DNA of 64,000 nt from Dorea sp. D27 (GCF_001185345.1 NZ_KQ236743.1:1141263-1205262), one strand, 5' to 3'. Numbered from the stretch's first letter, positions 1-9,763 are shown. Notes: a model not told the origin generated them from the letters alone. Numbers and translations: made by a program.

Positions 1-3
1 ACA

Positions 4-29
4 AAGAGACCTTGTAAACAAGGTCTCTT
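4..29 (-). terminator. Probable terminator of mgtE
   Basis: An 11-bp perfect stem (AAGAGACCTTG and its complement) closes a 4-nt loop about 90 nt beyond the mgtE stop. Read leftward it is followed by TTTGT, a short U-run, so termination strength is uncertain. Confidence 0.55.
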
Positions 30-119
30 CCTGTAATCTTATGTCTATTTTTCAATACAATAAGCGTTATTTATTTAACATCTTGGTAAATATGACCAAT
101 CTATGCAAAAACGCCCCGG

Positions 120-1562
120 CTATATGGAAAATATAAGGCTGACAATCGCAAAGTATACCGTCACTGTGCTGATATCCACGAGCGTAGAAATGAGCGGAGT
201 AGCCATTATAGCAGGGTCGAGCCCGATTTTCTTGGCAATCAGAGGAAGCGTGCAGCCTACGATCTTCGCCAGTATTATGGTGCATGCCATCGTCAGACCG
301 ATGGCAACCGCAATCATCACGTTCCCCTGTCCCATGACAAGTATACGTATTCCATTCACGGCAGACAGTATGATACTGACGAGAAGTGCCACTCTGATCT
401 CCTTGAAAATAACTTTTACGATATCTCCGAATTCAATCTCTCCCACAGCAAGACCGCGTATCACGAGCGTAGAGCTCTGGGAGCCGCAGTTGCCGCCTGT
501 CCCCATCAGCATCGGAATAAAGCCTGCAAGCTGGGGCATGACAGCCAGTGCAGATTCATAGTGGTTCATGATCATCTGGGTAATTGTTGCGGATAGCATA
601 AGGAACATCAGCCACGGCAGCCTGTTCTTCACATGGCTGATGACACTCGTCCCGAAGTAAGATTCTTCGTTGGGGCTTACGCCGGCCATTATGCTGATAT
701 CTTCTGTCGTCTCTTCCTGTAATACATACATGGCATCATCGACCGTGACGATACCGACCATGCACATTTCATGGTCCACGATGGGAAGTGCTATCAGTCC
801 GTACTTCGTTATCGTGCGGGCCACTTCCTCCTGATCATCCGTCGTATGGGCATAGAGCATATTCGTATCCATGATCTCTTCCACGGTCTTGGACTCGCTT
901 GTCGTGAGCAGCTCTTTAACATCCACAACGCCAATCAGCCTGCGCTTTTCCGTCACATAGCATGTATATATCGTCTCCTTGTTCAGACCTACCTGTCTGA
1001 TCTTCAGTATGGACTCTGCCACTGTCATCTCTTTCCTGAGCGCGATGTAATCCACGTTCATCACGCTTCCGGCACTGTCCTCCGGATACTGGAGCAGCGC
1101 ATTGATCTGCTGCCTCGTCTCCTCGTCTGTCGCCATGAGAAGGCGGTCTACCACATTGGCCGGCATCTCTTCCAGCACGTCTACCGTATCATCCAGATAC
1201 ATCTCTTCCATGACCTCTTCCAGTTCGGAATCGGTGAGCGCGTTGATAAGCAGTTCCCTCATATCGCTGTTCATGTAAGTAAATGTCTCTGCCGCCTCTT
1301 CTTTTGCCAGGAGGCGGAATACCATCACAAGCTGCTTCTGCTCGAAATCCTCCAGGATATCTGCCAGGTCGATCGGGTACATATTATTTTCAAGCTCTTC
1401 CTTGAGCTCTTTATACTGGCGGTTTTCAAGCATTTCCAGAATACGTTCTTCTGTCAGCTCTTCCCGCTCTTCCAGATAATCTTCCGCTTCTCCCGGTACA
1501 TCATACGGCGCTTCTGCATTTTCGCCAAAATCTGCATCGCCGCGGCTGGATTCTTCGCTCAT
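120..1562 (-). CDS. mgtE: Magnesium transporter MgtE
   Basis: 480-residue MgtE-family Mg2+ channel of the cytoplasmic membrane. The order is canonical: an acidic N-terminus, the MgtE N domain (about residues 40-145), a CBS pair (about 146-265) that in known MgtE proteins binds Mg2+ and gates the pore, then five membrane helices (about 290-480). The pore signature GTGGNCGSQSS is at about 353-363. The ATG has a strong GAGGAGGGG site upstream. It stands alone, diverging from tmcAL, and the two promoters overlap. The 5' leader is about 60 nt, too short for an M-box riboswitch, so control is probably by protein gating. Identification is secure; magnesium rather than cobalt transport is inferred from the family. 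Confidence 0.95.
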   Translation of the reverse strand: MSEESSRGDADFGENAEAPYDVPGEAEDYLEEREELTEERILEMLENRQYKELKEELENNMYPIDLADILEDFEQKQLVMVFRLLAKEEAAETFTYMNSDMRELLINALTDSELEEVMEEMYLDDTVDVLEEMPANVVDRLLMATDEETRQQINALLQYPEDSAGSVMNVDYIALRKEMTVAESILKIRQVGLNKETIYTCYVTEKRRLIGVVDVKELLTTSESKTVEEIMDTNMLYAHTTDDQEEVARTITKYGLIALPIVDHEMCMVGIVTVDDAMYVLQEETTEDISIMAGVSPNEESYFGTSVISHVKNRLPWLMFLMLSATITQMIMNHYESALAVMPQLAGFIPMLMGTGGNCGSQSSTLVIRGLAVGEIEFGDIVKVIFKEIRVALLVSIILSAVNGIRILVMGQGNVMIAVAIGLTMACTIILAKIVGCTLPLIAKKIGLDPAIMATPLISTLVDISTVTVYFAIVSLIFSI

Positions 1563-1611
1563 CGTACCCCTCCTCTCCCAAGGCTTTCTCCCTTAAAACA
1601 CGTAATTCGTT

Positions 1612-1640
1612 TTGCGAACCCGGTCTTTTTATAGTATAAT
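1612..1640 (+). promoter_or_regulatory. Promoter of tmcAL
   Basis: TTGCGA (1612-1617), a 17-nt spacer, and a perfect TATAAT (1635-1640). The ATG is at 1672. Its -10 box lies on top of the -10 box of the leftward mgtE promoter. Confidence 0.7.
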
Positions 1641-1661
1641 CAATTTCAGAAGGATATACAA
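1633..1661 (-). promoter_or_regulatory. Promoter of mgtE
   Basis: On the minus strand TTGTAT (1661-1656), a 17-nt spacer and TATACT (1638-1633). It overlaps the tmcAL -10 box, so polymerase probably cannot occupy both promoters at once. Confidence 0.6.
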
Positions 1662-1671
1662 GGAGATTCTC

Positions 1672-2955
1672 ATGAAAATAGTAGGTTTGATTACGGAATA
1701 CAACCCGTTTCACAACGGGCATTTATACCATATAGAGAAGGCGAAAGAAATCACGGGAGCAGACGCCGCGGTCGTCGTCATGAGCGGTAACTATGTACAG
1801 AGAGGAGCGCCTGCCATCATGCCAAAGCATCTGCGCGCCGAAGTCGCGCTGGAAGCAGGTGTGCCCGTCGTGATGGAACTGCCGGTCTGCTTTGCGACAG
1901 GCAGCGCAGAATACTTTGCGGCAGGTGCCGTATCCCTGTTTGAACAGCTTGGCTGTGTCGATTCCATCTGCTTTGGAAGCGAATGCGGCGATTACGCCAG
2001 ACTGGAACAGATTGCGCACGTAGTCGCGGATGAGCCGGAAGAATATAAGTTTTCACTGCAAGAAGGGCTGCGGAAAGGTCTTTCCTTTCCGCGCGCCCGC
2101 CAGCTGGCGCTGAAATCTTACCTCAGGGATGATTCCCTTGACGCCGTGCTGGAACAGCCGAACAATATTCTCGGCATAGAATATATCAAGGCACTGTATC
2201 TGAAGAAGAGCCCTATAAAGACATATACGATCAAGCGCATGGTATCCGGGTACCACGACGAATCCCTTTCTGAGAGTTACAGCTCCGCATCAGCCATACG
2301 AAAGCTCCTTGCCTATGCAAGCAACTCCATCCACCTTGAGGATGAAGGCATGTTTGACGAGCCGGTAATGTCAGAAGTGCTGACCCGGCTGGAAGGTCAG
2401 GTTCCCCCTACCTGTATAAAGCTTCTGGAGGAGACCCACCGTACGCGGTATCCGATATATTCCAACGACTTTTCTCTCTTGTTAAAGTATAAGCTGCTGA
2501 CGGAGACGAAAGACACGCTCGTCAAATACGTTGATATCACAGAAGACCTGGCAAACCGCATCATGAACCATGCCAATGATTTTATCACCTTCGACCAGTT
2601 CTGCGACCTTCTGAAGACGAGAGATATGACTTACACACGAATCAGCAGAAGCCTGTTCCACATACTGCTCGGCATAACGAAATACGATATGCTCTCCTGC
2701 AGGGAAGACGGATACTGCCATTATGCACATATCCTCGGATTCCGGAAAGACGCGGCGAATGTCCTTACCCACATGAAAGCCCACTCCCGGGTCCCTCTGG
2801 TTACAAAGCTGGCCCAGGCGGATTCCCTGAGCGGTACCGGCAGCCGGATGCTGGAGCAGGACATCTTTGCATCCAACCTGTATGAAGCAATCATAACAAA
2901 TAAGTTCAAGCTGCCCTTTGTAAATGAATATGAGCAGTCCATCGTCATCCTATAG
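1672..2955 (+). CDS. tmcAL: tRNA(Met) cytidine acetate ligase TmcAL
   Basis: 427-residue homologue of Bacillus YlbM/TmcAL (formerly UPF0348). Characterised members use ATP and acetate to make N4-acetylcytidine at the wobble base of elongator tRNA-Met. The N-terminus carries the nucleotidyltransferase HxGH-type motif NPFHNGH (residues 11-17), which binds the adenylate. The ATG at 1672 is chosen over an upstream in-frame start because AAGGAG lies 6 nt before it and the N-terminus then matches the family. Length is typical. It converges on degV, with only 33 nt between the stops and a weak 6-bp hairpin there. Confidence 0.93.
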   Translation: MKIVGLITEYNPFHNGHLYHIEKAKEITGADAAVVVMSGNYVQRGAPAIMPKHLRAEVALEAGVPVVMELPVCFATGSAEYFAAGAVSLFEQLGCVDSICFGSECGDYARLEQIAHVVADEPEEYKFSLQEGLRKGLSFPRARQLALKSYLRDDSLDAVLEQPNNILGIEYIKALYLKKSPIKTYTIKRMVSGYHDESLSESYSSASAIRKLLAYASNSIHLEDEGMFDEPVMSEVLTRLEGQVPPTCIKLLEETHRTRYPIYSNDFSLLLKYKLLTETKDTLVKYVDITEDLANRIMNHANDFITFDQFCDLLKTRDMTYTRISRSLFHILLGITKYDMLSCREDGYCHYAHILGFRKDAANVLTHMKAHSRVPLVTKLAQADSLSGTGSRMLEQDIFASNLYEAIITNKFKLPFVNEYEQSIVIL

Positions 2956-2988
2956 ATGCACGTGTGATGAGCGCCGTGCAATAAGGCT

Positions 2989-3846
2989 CTATAACTCTGT
3001 CACCCTGCTGCAGGCGACCGCAAGCGCTCCTGGTCCGATATGGCAGGCTACGCTTAAGGACAGTCTGTCCATGTGGACGTCATACCCCGGGAACCTTGCC
3101 TCAATCTCTTCCTTCCACGCAAGTGCCTCTTCCTCCTGGCACGTATAGGCGGCTTCCAGATTGACCCTCTTGCCTTTGAAACGCTCCTCTATATCCTTTT
3201 CCATAGCGTTCAGCATCGTACGCTTCGCTGCTTTTATACCGCGTACTTTTGCAAACGCGTCCAGCTTCTCTCCCTGAATCTGAAGCACCGGCTTCAGGTT
3301 CAGCACTGTGCCGAGCGCTGCCGCCGCTGGGGTTATACGCCCGCCTTTCCTCAAATATTTCAGCGTGTCCACCGTGATATAGATGCTCGCCTCCAGCCTT
3401 TCCCTCATGAGCACGTCCTCTATCTCAGATGCCGTCATGCCGCGGCGTACCATCTCCATCGCATCCAGCGCAGACTGGCGCTGCGTGACAGATACCCTCT
3501 GGTTATCAACGACGTGCACCTTGCCGTCAAATTCCTTGGACAGCATCTTTGCCGTCTCACAGGAACTGCTCAGTCCGCTGGACATAGGTATATGGATGAT
3601 CTCATCGTACTCGGACAGCAGTTCCTCCCACAGCTCCATCACATCTGCAGGAGACGGCTGCGAAGTGGATATCTCCGCATCCTCTCCAAGCCTCTGATAG
3701 AACTCTTCCTGGCTGAGCGTTATATCCTCATAGAACAGCTCCCCGCTGATATAAAATGGCATCGGCAGTATGCGGATGCCCCGCCTTTTCCCTTCTTCCT
3801 GTGTTATTCCACTGTTGCTGTCTGTCACAACTGCTACTTTTCCCAT
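2989..3846 (-). CDS. DegV family fatty-acid-binding protein
   Basis: 285 residues with the DegV start VVTDSNSGIT, the STSQPSP motif and the loop around HIPMSSGLSSS, which in this fold contact a bound fatty acid. Proteins of this family (FakB in Staphylococcus) present exogenous fatty acids to the kinase FakA for phosphorylation; no fakA-like gene is in the window, so the partner must be elsewhere. Cytoplasmic, without signal peptide. It is the last gene of a leftward run polA-coaE-yycJ-ACT-UPF0210-degV and lies 12 nt after the UPF0210 gene. Which lipid it binds cannot be told from sequence. Confidence 0.9.
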   Translation of the reverse strand: MGKVAVVTDSNSGITQEEGKRRGIRILPMPFYISGELFYEDITLSQEEFYQRLGEDAEISTSQPSPADVMELWEELLSEYDEIIHIPMSSGLSSSCETAKMLSKEFDGKVHVVDNQRVSVTQRQSALDAMEMVRRGMTASEIEDVLMRERLEASIYITVDTLKYLRKGGRITPAAAALGTVLNLKPVLQIQGEKLDAFAKVRGIKAAKRTMLNAMEKDIEERFKGKRVNLEAAYTCQEEEALAWKEEIEARFPGYDVHMDRLSLSVACHIGPGALAVACSRVTEL

Positions 3847-3858
3847 TTATTTACCTCT

Positions 3859-5223
3859 CTAATTTTTGAAACTGTGTATCGGTGCCGGAATCCTCCCTTT
3901 TCGGTTCACGAACCCGCTGCAGTCAAATTCATTGACCGGCATTATCGGGGCATAGCCAAGCAGTCCTCCAAATTCCGCCGTATCTCCTACATCCTTGCCG
4001 ATTACCGGTATGAGGCGGACCGCCGTCGTCTTCTGGTTGACCATCCCGATAGCCATCTCATCCGCGATGATTCCGGAGATGGTAGAAGCTTTCGTCTTGC
4101 CGGGGACGGCTATCATGTCAAGACCCACGGAACAGACGCACGTCATTGCCTCCAGCTTCTCCAGCGTTAGGGCTCCTGCATTTACCGCATCAATCATCCC
4201 CTGGTCTTCGCTCACCGGTATAAAAGCACCACTTAAGCCTCCCACATAAGAAGATGCCATAACACCTCCCTTTTTAACCTGGTCATTGAGCATGGCCAGC
4301 GCCGCCGTCGTACCTGGCGCCCCGGTCCGCTCCAGACCAATTTCTTCCAGGATCTCCGCTACGCTGTCCCCCACGGACGGCGTCGGCGCCAGAGACAGAT
4401 CTACGATGCCGAACGGGACGCCCATCCGTCTGGATGCCTCTCCCGCGACAAGCTGGCCGACCCGCGTCACCTTGAACGCCGTCTTCTTGATTGTCTCGCA
4501 CAATTCTTCAAATCCCCTGCCGCGCACCTGCTCGATGGCATGTTTCACTACTCCTGGCCCGCTGACTCCTACATTGATAACCGCATCACCTTCTGTCACA
4601 CCGAGAAACGCCCCTGCCATGAACGGATTGTCATCTGGCGCGTTGCAGAAAATGACGAGTTTGGCGCAGCCGAGGGAGTCGTGTTCTTTTGTCGCCTCCG
4701 CCGTTTCCTTGACCATCTCTCCGCACAGGCGGACCGCATCCATATTGATTCCCGTTCTCGTAGAACCGACATTCACAGAGCTGCATACCCGCTCCGTACA
4801 TGCCAGTGCCTGCGGGATGGAACGTATAAGAGCCTCATCGCTTTTTGTCATCGCTTTAGATACAAGGGCGGAATATCCGCCTATGAAGTTGACTCCCACT
4901 TCCTTAGCAGCTTTGTCCAGCGTACGGGCCAGCGCCGCAAAATCTTCCTCTGTCTTACAGGCCGCACTGCCGACCAGCGCCGCAGGTGTTACAGATATTC
5001 TCTTATTAACGATTGGTATCCCATATTCCCTCTCGATCTGCTCCCCGGTAGAGACGAGGTTCTCCGCCGTGGAAGTAATCTTCCTGTAGATTTTTTCGTT
5101 GAGCGCCTCCAGATTGGAATCCATACAATCCATAAGGCTGATGCCAAGCGTAATCGTCCTTACGTCCAAATTTTCCTGTTCTATCATCTGGTTCGTCTCA
5201 TTGACTTCATATATGTTTATCAT
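3859..5223 (-). CDS. UPF0210 (DUF711/PFL family) protein
   Basis: 454-residue protein of the UPF0210 family, recognised by the MDCMDSN motif near residue 31 and long glycine-rich stretches such as [10 protein letters not shown]. Structures in this family resemble formate-lyase/radical-glycyl barrels, but I see no conserved glycyl-radical loop and no function is established. It sits 30 nt behind an ACT-domain gene; this pair is a recurrent neighbourhood in Firmicutes and suggests a small-molecule-responsive unit. Full length, no break. Family assignment is firm; role unknown. Confidence 0.9.
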   Translation of the reverse strand: MINIYEVNETNQMIEQENLDVRTITLGISLMDCMDSNLEALNEKIYRKITSTAENLVSTGEQIEREYGIPIVNKRISVTPAALVGSAACKTEEDFAALARTLDKAAKEVGVNFIGGYSALVSKAMTKSDEALIRSIPQALACTERVCSSVNVGSTRTGINMDAVRLCGEMVKETAEATKEHDSLGCAKLVIFCNAPDDNPFMAGAFLGVTEGDAVINVGVSGPGVVKHAIEQVRGRGFEELCETIKKTAFKVTRVGQLVAGEASRRMGVPFGIVDLSLAPTPSVGDSVAEILEEIGLERTGAPGTTAALAMLNDQVKKGGVMASSYVGGLSGAFIPVSEDQGMIDAVNAGALTLEKLEAMTCVCSVGLDMIAVPGKTKASTISGIIADEMAIGMVNQKTTAVRLIPVIGKDVGDTAEFGGLLGYAPIMPVNEFDCSGFVNRKGRIPAPIHSFKN

Positions 5224-5253
5224 GGGCCGTCTTCCTGTCCTTTCTGCCTTTGC

Positions 5254-5526
5254 TTATAAACGATGCATCTTTTCAAATATCTCTTCTCTCTGACAGTGGA
5301 TCGTCACTCCAATCCCAAGCCCTACTTCTTCCAGCTCTTTCGAGACCGCGGCAATCTCTTTTGTAGCAGTTGTCACGTCAACGACAGCCATCATATTAAA
5401 ATACCCGTTGACAATCGTCTGGGAGATGTCGAGCACGTTGATGTTCGTCTCTGCAAGGTAAGTGCAGACTCTGGCTATGATACCCACGGTGTCCTTTCCA
5501 ACTACTGTAATGATACATTTCTTCAT
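5254..5526 (-). CDS. ACT domain protein (UPF0237)
   Basis: A stand-alone 90-residue ACT domain. ACT modules bind amino acids or other small ligands at dimer interfaces; the ligand-loop glycine in the GKDTVGIIAR segment (about residues 10-19) is present. It has a strong AGGAGG site, follows the MBL-fold gene by 18 nt and precedes the UPF0210 gene by 30 nt, so the two are probably co-translated and may interact. No catalytic domain is fused. The ligand is unknown. Confidence 0.9.
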   Translation of the reverse strand: MKKCIITVVGKDTVGIIARVCTYLAETNINVLDISQTIVNGYFNMMAVVDVTTATKEIAAVSKELEEVGLGIGVTIHCQREEIFEKMHRL

Positions 5527-5544
5527 GATCTTCCTCCTGTCTTC

Positions 5545-6342
5545 CTACACTGTTATGATTTCTGATACTGTATCCCGCTTGGCTACCATCACCGGAATAT
5601 CTTCTCCTTTATAAGGATTGTCCCCAAGGCTGACTTCAAGTTTGACCGTCTCATAGGCAAGTTCTTCGTAATTGTTTTCCTTGCTCAGATGTCCAAGCAT
5701 TACATATTTGAGATTGTCATGAAGTATATCACAAAGAAGCCGCCCTGACAATTCATTGGATAGATGCCCCTTTTCTCCCATCACCCTGCGTTTCAGCGGG
5801 TAAGGATAAGGGCCTACTTCCAGCATGTGGATGTCGTGGTTTGCCTCAAGAAGCACTGCGTCAAGCTCTTTCAGATGCGCTACCGTGTATGCGTCATATT
5901 TGCCGAGGTCAGTAGCTACCGCGACCGCCTTGTCGCCATCTTCTATACGGTAGCCGGACGGCTGCCGCGCATCGTGGGAGATGGCGAATGGCTGTATGTC
6001 CAGACTGCCGAGCGAAAATGACTCGTCTATATTAATCTCATGCAGCAGCCCTTCGGGCATCCTGCCGATACTGTTCGTGCATCGGATTCCCTCTATCGTC
6101 CCACCCGTGGCATAGATTGGCACTTCGTACTTCCTGCTGAATACGCCAAGCCCCTGTATATGGTCGATATGCTCATGGGTAATCAGGATGCCCTCAATCT
6201 CGTCGCCCTTGATTCCAAGCGTATGCAATCCCGCATCTATCCTTTTTTTACTGATTCCGGTATCTACGAGCAGATGCGTGTCGTCATCCCCCACATAGAT
6301 ACAGTTTCCGCTGCTCCCGCTAGCTATGCTGCATAGTCTCAT
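5545..6342 (-). CDS. MBL-fold metallohydrolase, YycJ/WalJ type
   Basis: 265-residue metallo-beta-lactamase-fold protein opening with RLCSIASGSSGNC, the hallmark of the YycJ/WalJ group. The two-metal motif THEHIDH (about residues 59-65) and later ligands (an aspartate in TDLG, a histidine in MLGHLS) are present, so it should be active. Members of this group have been linked to nuclease activity and to the WalRK wall-stress operon; here it instead sits between coaE and the ACT gene, and no walRK is present. I use the ATG at 6342, with AGGAG 11 nt upstream, rather than a GTG 12 nt earlier that overlaps that site. Confidence 0.88.
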   Translation of the reverse strand: MRLCSIASGSSGNCIYVGDDDTHLLVDTGISKKRIDAGLHTLGIKGDEIEGILITHEHIDHIQGLGVFSRKYEVPIYATGGTIEGIRCTNSIGRMPEGLLHEINIDESFSLGSLDIQPFAISHDARQPSGYRIEDGDKAVAVATDLGKYDAYTVAHLKELDAVLLEANHDIHMLEVGPYPYPLKRRVMGEKGHLSNELSGRLLCDILHDNLKYVMLGHLSKENNYEELAYETVKLEVSLGDNPYKGEDIPVMVAKRDTVSEIITV

Positions 6343-6393
6343 GTATGTATACACTCCTGTCCTTTATATATGTCTGAACTTTAGATGTCCAGA

Positions 6394-6987
6394 TTACCAA
6401 AGATTCCGGACCATCTCGTCCAGCTGCATCTTTGTCTCCTCGAAAAGGCCGCTGTTATCGATAACTCTGTCACAGTTCCTGAGGAAGACTTCTTTGGGAA
6501 GCTGCGATGCGATAATATCATCCACCTTCTCCGCGTCATATCCTCTTGCATAGATCAACCGCTTTTTCCGGATGGCATCCTCCACATAGACGTACCATAT
6601 CTCATCGCAGATCTGCTCATAATGATCGTCTATGAGAAGGGCCGCCTCCAGGATAAAAAGGCTCGTATGCTTTCTCTCTTCTCGTTTTATTATCTTTCGT
6701 ACTTCTTCTTTTACCGCAGGATGGACGATTTCATTGAGAGCGGCACGTTCCTTTTCATCGGTAAATATGATTTGAGCCAGCCTCTCCCTGTCCAGCTCTC
6801 CTCTGCTGTCCAGTATCTTCTCCCCGAAATGCCCGGCAATCGCCCTGTGGCAGTCTGTCCCCTTCTTCTGGAGCTTCCTCGCCACCTCGTCGGCCTGGCA
6901 TATGGTAGCACCGTACCTGTCATTCAAGTATTCCAGTATCTGTGTCTTTCCAGCTCCCACACCGCCTGTGATGCCAATAATCTTCAT
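6394..6987 (-). CDS. coaE: Dephospho-CoA kinase
   Basis: 197 residues; phosphorylates the 3'-hydroxyl of dephospho-CoA with ATP, the last step of coenzyme A synthesis. The P-loop GGVGAGKT is at residues 8-15 (the family usually ends in S, a conservative change), followed by the CQADEVAR segment and the VHP motif. It starts 14 nt after the polA stop, a common coupling of polA and coaE in Firmicutes. Length is normal. Confidence 0.96.
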   Translation of the reverse strand: MKIIGITGGVGAGKTQILEYLNDRYGATICQADEVARKLQKKGTDCHRAIAGHFGEKILDSRGELDRERLAQIIFTDEKERAALNEIVHPAVKEEVRKIIKREERKHTSLFILEAALLIDDHYEQICDEIWYVYVEDAIRKKRLIYARGYDAEKVDDIIASQLPKEVFLRNCDRVIDNSGLFEETKMQLDEMVRNLW

Positions 6988-7001
6988 ATGTTATCCCTCT
7001 G

Positions 7002-9617
7002 CTATTTTGCTTCGTACCAGTTGTCTCCTGTATGCATATCTATTTCCAGCGGAACTTCCAGAGACGCTGCATTCTCCATCTCTTCCCTGAGTATCACCTT
7101 CACATCCTCCAGCTCCGGCCGGAACGCCTCTATGAGCAGCTCATCGTGTACCTGCAGGACGAGCCGCGACTTCATATGGTTCTCTTTCAGGCGCCTGTTC
7201 ACCCCTATCATCGCTATCTTCATGATGTCTGCCGCAGTGCCCTGGATCGGGGCGTTCATTGCCACCCGCTCACCAAATGACCGCTGCATGAAATTGCTGG
7301 AAGACAGCTCCGGAACCGGACGCCTTCTCCCGAAAAGGGTCACAACGTAGCCCATCTCTTTGGCATGTGCAACCGTATCGTCCAGAAATATCTTGATACC
7401 CGGATAGGTCTTAAAGTAATCGTCAATGTATGTTGCCGCTTCTTTCCTCGTGATGCTCAAGTCCTGGCTCAGCCCGAACGAGCTGATTCCGTATACGATG
7501 CCGAAGTTGACTGCTTTTGCGTTCCTTCTCTGAAGGTCTGACACCTCCTCGAACGGTACATGGAATACCTGGGACGCAGTAATGCGGTGGATATCTTTCT
7601 GCTCTTTGTATGCATTGATAAGCTGTTCATCACCGGAGCAGTGCGCCAGGACACGCAGTTCTATCTGGGAATAGTCCGCGTCGATAAACACATAACCGTC
7701 CTCTGGTATGAACACTTTGCGGATCAGCCTGCCAAGCTCCATCCGAATCGGAATATTCTGCAGGTTCGGCTCTGTGCTGCTGATTCTTCCGGTCGCCGTA
7801 ATCGTCTGGTTGAACTTGCCGTGGATCCTCCCATCCTCGCTGATATAATTCGCAAGCCCGTCAGCATAAGTCGATTTCAGCTTCGTAAGCTGGCGGTATT
7901 CCAATATCTGAGCCACGACTGGATAATCCGGCGCCAGCTTGTCGAGCACGTCAGCTGCGGTCGAATAGCCAGTCTTTGTCTTTTTGCCGCCTTTCAGCCC
8001 CATCTTGTCAAACAGGATAACGCCAAGCTGCTTCGGTGAATTGATGTTGAATTCCTCTCCGGCCGCTTCGTAGATCTCTTTTTCCAGCTCTTCAATTTTG
8101 ATTCCAAGCTGCTCGCCATAAAATTTGAGTGCTTCAGCCTCAATCCTGACGCCACTGCGTTCCATATCGTACAAGGTGAATACGAGAGGCATCTCTATAT
8201 CGGTGAACAGATGTCCCATCAGCTCTTCTTCCATCTTCTGGCGGAGCGGCTCCACAGCGGCGTAAGCCGTGTACGCCTCATAGCATACCTTTACATAATC
8301 GTCCACCTTCTCTTCCAGCATAAGTCCAAGCTGCTCGCGCGCGACGTCCTCGTACGTATAGTCGTTCTTCAGCGGATTTAGAAGATAGGCCGCTATCGTC
8401 ACGTCAAAACATGTCAATGGGTCTGCAACCGAGACATATTTCATCGATTCTTTGATATCGAACATAGAGAACGTCTTCACGCTTCCGGACACTTCTTCTA
8501 GCTCTGCAAGCAGATATTCCATCGTGATGCCGCTGCCGGCCCTGATACAGAATATCTTGTCTTCCCCGTAGCAGAGTCCGATTCCTCCCGCAACTGCCTG
8601 TCCGGCAAAAAGCGGCAGGGTCCCCTTCGTATCTTTGAACACCGCGGCTCCTGCAAGTGCTGCATGCTTCGCCTCTTCCAATACCCTGCCGGCTTCCGCC
8701 AGTTCAGTAATCTCTCTGAAACTGTCCTCTACAGTGTTTGACGGTGCTTTCACATCAAATTTGCCGAGCAGGTTCTTAAACTGCAGCCGCTGGAACCATC
8801 CATAAGCTTCTTCTGTAAATACGTTGCCAAGCTCAGCCTCATCCAGCTTGAATTCGACCTCCGCATCTACATCTATCTCCGCCAGCTTCCTGCTCATGAC
8901 CGCCATATCCCAGTGCTCCTTGAGCGCTTTGGCGGCCCGCGGCGGCTTCAGCTCATCCACATGCTCATATGCATTCTCAATGGAATGGTATTCGCTTATG
9001 ATTTTTGTGGCAGTCTTTTCCCCAATACTTGGAACGCCCGGAATATTATCGGAGGAATCGCCCATCAATGCTTTCAGGTCAATAAACTCCGTAGGAGTCA
9101 CCTGATACCGTTCCTTTACATCCGCGGCATAATAATCTTCTATCTCTGTTCTCCCCTGCTTCGTCTTGGGGATGCGGATCTTCACATGTTCGGTCGCAAG
9201 CTGCAGAAGATCTCTGTCCCCGCTGATGACAGCGACTTCCATCCCTCGCTCCCCACAATGCTTTGATATCGTCCCGAGAAGATCGTCGGCCTCCAGCCCT
9301 GCTTTCTCAATAATATTGATGCCCATGGCTCTGAGCACGTCTTTAATGACAGGCACCTGCTGTCTGAGTTCTTCTGCCATCGGTTTTCTTGTCCCTTTGT
9401 ATTCTGCGTACATTTCATGGCGGAAGGTCGGGGCATGTACATCGAAGGCAACAGTCAGATATTCCGGCGCCTCCTCGTCCAGTATCTTAAACATAATATT
9501 CAGGAATCCATAGACGGCATTCGTGTGAAGGCCTTCTGAATTGGTCAGGTCGGGAAGGCCATAGAAAGCCCTGTTCAATATACTGTGTCCGTCTATCAAT
9601 ACGATTTTTTCTGCCAT
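7002..9617 (-). CDS. polA: DNA polymerase I
   Basis: 871-residue repair and primer-removal polymerase. Residues 1 to about 290 form the 5'-3' exonuclease with intact acidic motifs (VISGDRDLLQL, MGDSSDNIPGV). Polymerase motifs A (DADYSQIELR), B (RRNAKAVNFGIVYG) and C (QVHDELLIE) are intact near the C-terminus. The central domain lacks the DxE of exo motif I: the equivalent strand reads AAVFKDTKGTLPL. Proofreading is therefore probably lost, as in Bacillus and Thermus Pol I. A TTGGAGAA site precedes the ATG. It heads the leftward six-gene run. Confidence 0.97.
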   Translation of the reverse strand: MAEKIVLIDGHSILNRAFYGLPDLTNSEGLHTNAVYGFLNIMFKILDEEAPEYLTVAFDVHAPTFRHEMYAEYKGTRKPMAEELRQQVPVIKDVLRAMGINIIEKAGLEADDLLGTISKHCGERGMEVAVISGDRDLLQLATEHVKIRIPKTKQGRTEIEDYYAADVKERYQVTPTEFIDLKALMGDSSDNIPGVPSIGEKTATKIISEYHSIENAYEHVDELKPPRAAKALKEHWDMAVMSRKLAEIDVDAEVEFKLDEAELGNVFTEEAYGWFQRLQFKNLLGKFDVKAPSNTVEDSFREITELAEAGRVLEEAKHAALAGAAVFKDTKGTLPLFAGQAVAGGIGLCYGEDKIFCIRAGSGITMEYLLAELEEVSGSVKTFSMFDIKESMKYVSVADPLTCFDVTIAAYLLNPLKNDYTYEDVAREQLGLMLEEKVDDYVKVCYEAYTAYAAVEPLRQKMEEELMGHLFTDIEMPLVFTLYDMERSGVRIEAEALKFYGEQLGIKIEELEKEIYEAAGEEFNINSPKQLGVILFDKMGLKGGKKTKTGYSTAADVLDKLAPDYPVVAQILEYRQLTKLKSTYADGLANYISEDGRIHGKFNQTITATGRISSTEPNLQNIPIRMELGRLIRKVFIPEDGYVFIDADYSQIELRVLAHCSGDEQLINAYKEQKDIHRITASQVFHVPFEEVSDLQRRNAKAVNFGIVYGISSFGLSQDLSITRKEAATYIDDYFKTYPGIKIFLDDTVAHAKEMGYVVTLFGRRRPVPELSSSNFMQRSFGERVAMNAPIQGTAADIMKIAMIGVNRRLKENHMKSRLVLQVHDELLIEAFRPELEDVKVILREEMENAASLEVPLEIDMHTGDNWYEAK

Positions 9618-9734
9618 ATATCGTTCTCCAATCTGCTAAACCTACTTTACTACTATACACCAAAGTCTTATTTTTTAAAAGGCATAACCTTTTATTTCTT
9701 TCATCCATCTGATATGATCTTTTGCTCAAACAGC

Positions 9735-9763
9735 TTGTCACATTTCAAACAATCTTATATAAT
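9735..9763 (+). promoter_or_regulatory. Promoter of the EAL-domain gene
   Basis: TTGTCA (9735-9740), 17-nt spacer, perfect TATAAT (9758-9763). This leaves a leader of about 75 nt before the ATG at 9846. A weaker alternative, TTGCAG-17-TATTAT, is at 9769-9797. Confidence 0.65.

Noticed and set aside
771-1634. 287-codon plus-strand frame opposite mgtE
   Set aside because: Antisense shadow of a well-supported gene; no ribosome binding site and no recognisable motif.
1563-1671. M-box (magnesium) riboswitch upstream of mgtE
   Set aside because: The leader from the predicted start is only about 60 nt, too short for the aptamer, and no matching structure is seen.
9652-9680. polA promoter (TATAGT with a TTTTAA -35) on the minus strand
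   Set aside because: The -10 is good but the -35 is too poor to list with confidence.
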